A stretch of DNA of 7,808 bases from Thermococcus sp. (GTDB lineage: Archaea; Methanobacteriota_B; Thermococci; Thermococcales; Thermococcaceae): positions 1 through 7,808 of the forward strand of contig JAMONK010000185.1 of NCBI GenBank assembly GCA_027065835.1, given 5' to 3'. The notes below the pieces were generated by a model. The model saw nothing but the letters and a program-made list of their open reading frames with translations, did not search any database and was not told the DNA's origin. The position numbers and the translations under genes are program-made. Shown here piece by piece: positions 5,941 through 7,808 of this stretch (position 1 is the first letter of the stretch; every line of letters starts with the position of its first letter).

Positions 5941-6524
5941 TTTTCCCGTCGCTCATCAATACAGGGTTTTTCTGAGTTTTCCATTATGTACTCCGCAACC
6001 TCTGAGTGTCCCCCGAGTTTCCTGTACTCCCTGTACAGCAGTTTCATTCTCCTGAGGAGCTTCGGGTCTCTGGAAACGGTAAATCTTGTGAAATGAACTG
6101 CCATCTCCAGGAGCGTGAAATCCGCCCTGCTCAACGGGAGCTGACGGAGTGAGCCCTCTATCCTGCCGGAGGGGGCGAACCTCCCCAGGAGCACCTCACT
6201 CTCCCCAAGCTCGTCCTTCCACACTGACAGCTCGTAGTCCACCTTCCCATAGTAGCCGGGGAGGCCCGCTATCCATCTAAAACTTCCCTCCCCGTCAAAT
6301 TTGAGGTCCAGGGGGAGGTTGAGGGCCGCCCTCACGATGAGTTCAACGTCGTTCGTTATCTGGATTGACGCCAGTGGCCTCCTCAATATGTCCCTGAAAC
6401 TCCTGCCTGGAAAAAGCTTGAATCTGAGAACGTCGCGTTCTCTGACAACTCCGATTGGGGTGACGTTTGAGGCGGTCACGAGGAGAACCTCGTAAACCTT
6501 TCCCTCCTCCATCGAATCCAGCAT
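5934..6524 (-). CDS. DUF447-like protein, putative flavin-binding split barrel
   Basis: This is a 196-residue soluble protein. The N-terminal half has the layout of archaeal DUF447 proteins: VYEVLLVTASNVTPIGVV (10-27), an RFKLFPGRSFRDIL segment (34-47), and ASIQITNDVELIVRAAL (52-68). In that family this arrangement forms a split beta-barrel that binds FMN in solved structures. The C-terminal half has YELSVWKDE (97-105), the GRIEGSL strand (120-126) and a helical region (131-184) typical of the family. No enzymatic reaction is established for the family. ATG 6524 is preceded by GGTGATG (6527-6533). The gene follows the ABC ATPase by 31 bp and precedes the surface phosphoesterase by 33 bp, all in one direction. 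A functional link is possible but unproven. The family call is from remembered motif layout and is moderately certain. Confidence 0.8.
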   Translation of the reverse strand: MLDSMEEGKVYEVLLVTASNVTPIGVVRERDVLRFKLFPGRSFRDILRRPLASIQITNDVELIVRAALNLPLDLKFDGEGSFRWIAGLPGYYGKVDYELSVWKDELGESEVLLGRFAPSGRIEGSLRQLPLSRADFTLLEMAVHFTRFTVSRDPKLLRRMKLLYREYRKLGGHSEVAEYIMENSEKPCIDERRENF

Positions 6525-6532
6525 GCCATCAC

Positions 6533-6553
6533 CAGAAAGAATAGGAAAAGGGG
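6533..6553 (-). terminator. Possible pyrimidine-rich terminator after the ABC ATPase gene
   Basis: Just past the ATPase stop the minus strand reads CCCCCTTTTCCTATTCTTTC, a pyrimidine tract with several T clusters. It lies between the TATA box and the Shine-Dalgarno of the next gene. It would therefore also fall across the predicted transcript start of that gene, and the termination role is uncertain. Confidence 0.3.
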
Positions 6554-6554
6554 G

Positions 6555-6561
6555 TTTAAAG
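6555..6561 (-). promoter_or_regulatory. TATA box of the DUF447-like gene, overlapping the ATPase stop codon
   Basis: The minus strand reads GCTTTAAACC. TTTAAA (6560-6555) contains the ATPase TAA stop (6558-6556). The centre is about 27 bp before the presumed transcript start near 6530-6533, leaving a leader that is little more than GGTGATG. Confidence 0.5.
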
Positions 6562-7620
6562 CTGCTGCTTGGGGAGGACGATTACATCGTCCTTCTCTAT
6601 GTAGAACGTGACGGGTTTTGTGGGTTTTAGGCCCTCTAATCCCCTGTCGCTTATGGTCCTCGCTATGAGCCTCGTCTCTCCGAAGAGGCCGATCACTTCA
6701 ACGAAGAAGCCGTAGTACTCCACGAGGTCGACGGTGCCCGTTAGGGAGACCCCGTTTTCCACGGGGTTGAGCCTTATTCTCTCAGGCCTTATGACGAGAA
6801 CCACGGTGTCACTATCGCCGGTGTAGTGAAGTCCCTCCATGCGGAAGCTCTCGAACTCCACTGTGACGCGGTCGCCGTTCCTCTCAACGACCTTGGCCGG
6901 AACCACGTTGGTCTTGCCCATGAAGCTGGCGACGAACTCCGTTCTCGGGGTCTCGTATATCTCCTTCGGCGTTCCGACCTGCTCGACGGTTCCGACGTTC
7001 ATGACGGCGATTCTGTCGCTTATGGCCATCGCCTCCTCCTGATCGTGGGTGACGTAGATTACCGTTATGCCCAGCTCGCGCTGGATCCTCCTGATTTCCG
7101 AACGCATCTCAAGGCGGAGCTTTGCGTCGAGGTTGCTCAGCGGCTCATCGAGGAGCAGAACCTTCGGCTCGACGACGAGCGCCCTTGCTATCGCGACACG
7201 CTGCTGCTGGCCGCCGGAGAGCTGGGTCGGGTAGCGGTTCTCGAAACCCTTGAGCTTGATCAGTTCAAGGGCCCACTCGACTTTCTTTCTTACCTCTTCC
7301 CTCGACATCCCCTTCAGCTTGAGGCCGTAGGCGACGTTGTCGAAGACCGTCATATGGGGCCAGAGGGCGTAGTTCTGGAAGACGAGGACTGCGCCCTTCT
7401 GATGCGACGGGAGGTACGTCACCTCTTCGTCCCCGAAGTATATCTTTCCGCTGTCCGGGTACTCCAGACCCGCTATTATCCTCAGTGTCGTTGACTTTCC
7501 ACAGCCGCTGGGACCGAGCAGTGTGAAGAGCTCCCCGTGCTTTATATCAAGGTCGATGCCCTTGAGGGCAACCGTCTCTCCGAAGGTTTTAACGATGTTT
7601 TGAAGCTTAACCTCAACCAT
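6556..7620 (-). CDS. ABC transporter ATP-binding protein with TOBE domain (importer)
   Basis: This 354-residue ATPase subunit powers an ABC importer at the cytoplasmic face of the membrane. It shows GPSGCGKST (Walker A, 36-44), the Q-loop [12 protein letters not shown] (Q82), the signature [14 protein letters not shown] (134-147), VLLLDEP (Walker B, 154-160), SNLDA (D-loop, 162-166) and YVTHD with switch H192. A beta-rich C-terminal part (about 235-350, with VIRPERIRL) is a TOBE regulatory/substrate-related domain, as in MalK, PotA and FbpC relatives. The length is normal for that group. ATG 7620 is chosen because GAGGTG (7627-7632) sits six bases upstream; the in-frame GTG at 7627-7629 is part of that site. 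The partner permease ends 10 bp upstream. The substrate is not certain. The permease tail does not look like MalG, and ferric iron, polyamine, thiamine or phosphonate importers are candidates. Confidence 0.95.
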   Translation of the reverse strand: MVEVKLQNIVKTFGETVALKGIDLDIKHGELFTLLGPSGCGKSTTLRIIAGLEYPDSGKIYFGDEEVTYLPSHQKGAVLVFQNYALWPHMTVFDNVAYGLKLKGMSREEVRKKVEWALELIKLKGFENRYPTQLSGGQQQRVAIARALVVEPKVLLLDEPLSNLDAKLRLEMRSEIRRIQRELGITVIYVTHDQEEAMAISDRIAVMNVGTVEQVGTPKEIYETPRTEFVASFMGKTNVVPAKVVERNGDRVTVEFESFRMEGLHYTGDSDTVVLVIRPERIRLNPVENGVSLTGTVDLVEYYGFFVEVIGLFGETRLIARTISDRGLEGLKPTKPVTFYIEKDDVIVLPKQQL

Positions 7621-7626
7621 CTCAAC

Positions 7627-7632
7627 CACCTC
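7627..7632 (-). promoter_or_regulatory. Shine-Dalgarno of the ATPase gene, overlapping the permease stop
   Basis: GAGGTG shares two bases with the TGA stop of the permease (7631-7633) and lies six bases before ATG 7620. The arrangement suggests coupled translation of permease and ATPase. Confidence 0.6.
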
Positions 7633-7808
7633 ATGTAAGGCCTATGAACGAGTACCTCTGTTTTGTTATCACGTTCGCGATGACTATGGCGAGTATCTGT
7701 ACGAGCATGAGGAAGACGCCCAGAGCCGCCGCGAGGCTGGCACTTCCGACGGCCCCCATGATGAGCTCTCTCATCTTGGCCGTTATCGGGTACCATGTGG
7801 AGTTAATG
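7631..7808 (-). CDS. ABC transporter permease, C-terminal end only
   Basis: The last 58 residues of a membrane protein are visible; its start lies outside the window. A segment ending in KMRELIMGAVGSASLAAALG (11-30) is followed by the final membrane helix VFLMLVQILAIVIANVI (31-47) and a short basic tail ending in RYSFIGLT. This pattern (a small-residue loop and then the last transmembrane helix) fits the binding-protein-dependent permease family. The tail lacks the GLTAGAVKG-type end typical of MalG. It more closely resembles permeases of ferric iron, thiamine or phosphonate type importers, though so short a piece cannot settle this. The stop is 10 bp before the ATPase start, so the two are almost certainly in one operon. 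Confidence 0.8.
   Translation of the reverse strand, partial: INSTWYPITAKMRELIMGAVGSASLAAALGVFLMLVQILAIVIANVITKQRYSFIGLT

Noticed and set aside
6826..7494. 222-codon plus-strand open frame
   Set aside because: Antisense to the ABC ATPase, whose complete set of ATPase motifs leaves no doubt about the coding strand.

Overview
The window looks like the chromosome of a hyperthermophilic archaeon of the order Thermococcales, most likely a Thermococcus of moderately high GC content. Four signs point there: an archaeal-type phosphoglycerate kinase, a surface protein ending in a CGP-CTERM tail (a tail type known from Thermococcaceae), GGTGAT-type Shine-Dalgarno sites a few bases before start codons, and BRE/TATA promoters roughly 25-35 bp upstream of starts. 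All intergenic gaps are short; the longest is about 140 bp. No tRNA, rRNA, CRISPR array, insertion sequence or other mobile element was seen.

Left part (1-3206). A 3'-truncated pgk runs leftward, and a 710-residue protein runs rightward from a shared divergent promoter region (932-1073). On the pgk side this region holds a near-match to the Thermococcales glycolytic motif, placed directly upstream of the pgk BRE/TATA. That is the position expected for activation of a gluconeogenic gene by the Tgr/TrmBL1 regulator. The divergent protein is unusual. It has an Mrr-like nuclease-fold domain at the N-terminus whose catalytic Gln/Glu-x-Lys appears replaced by Ala-Leu-His. A charged linker and a long array of about 60-residue units follow, each ending in a 'TG[DEK]V'-like PepSY-style hairpin.

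Right part (3215-7808). Everything lies on the minus strand. In transcription order it holds the C-terminal end of an ABC transporter permease, its ATPase subunit (start 10 bp after the permease stop), a DUF447-like putative flavin-binding protein, a secreted cell-surface metallophosphoesterase, and a 207-residue protein of unknown function. The last one converges on the Mrr-PepSY gene with only 8 bp between stop codons. At two consecutive junctions (ATPase/DUF447 and DUF447/phosphoesterase) the TAA stop of the upstream gene lies inside the TATA box of the downstream gene, a very compact promoter layout.

How the genes work together: pgk serves gluconeogenesis in Thermococcales, where glycolysis bypasses it through GAPOR. 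The transporter and the surface phosphoesterase could both act in nutrient acquisition, but the substrate of neither can be read from the sequence. The strongest candidate for undescribed biology is the catalytically degenerate Mrr-like / PepSY-repeat protein.
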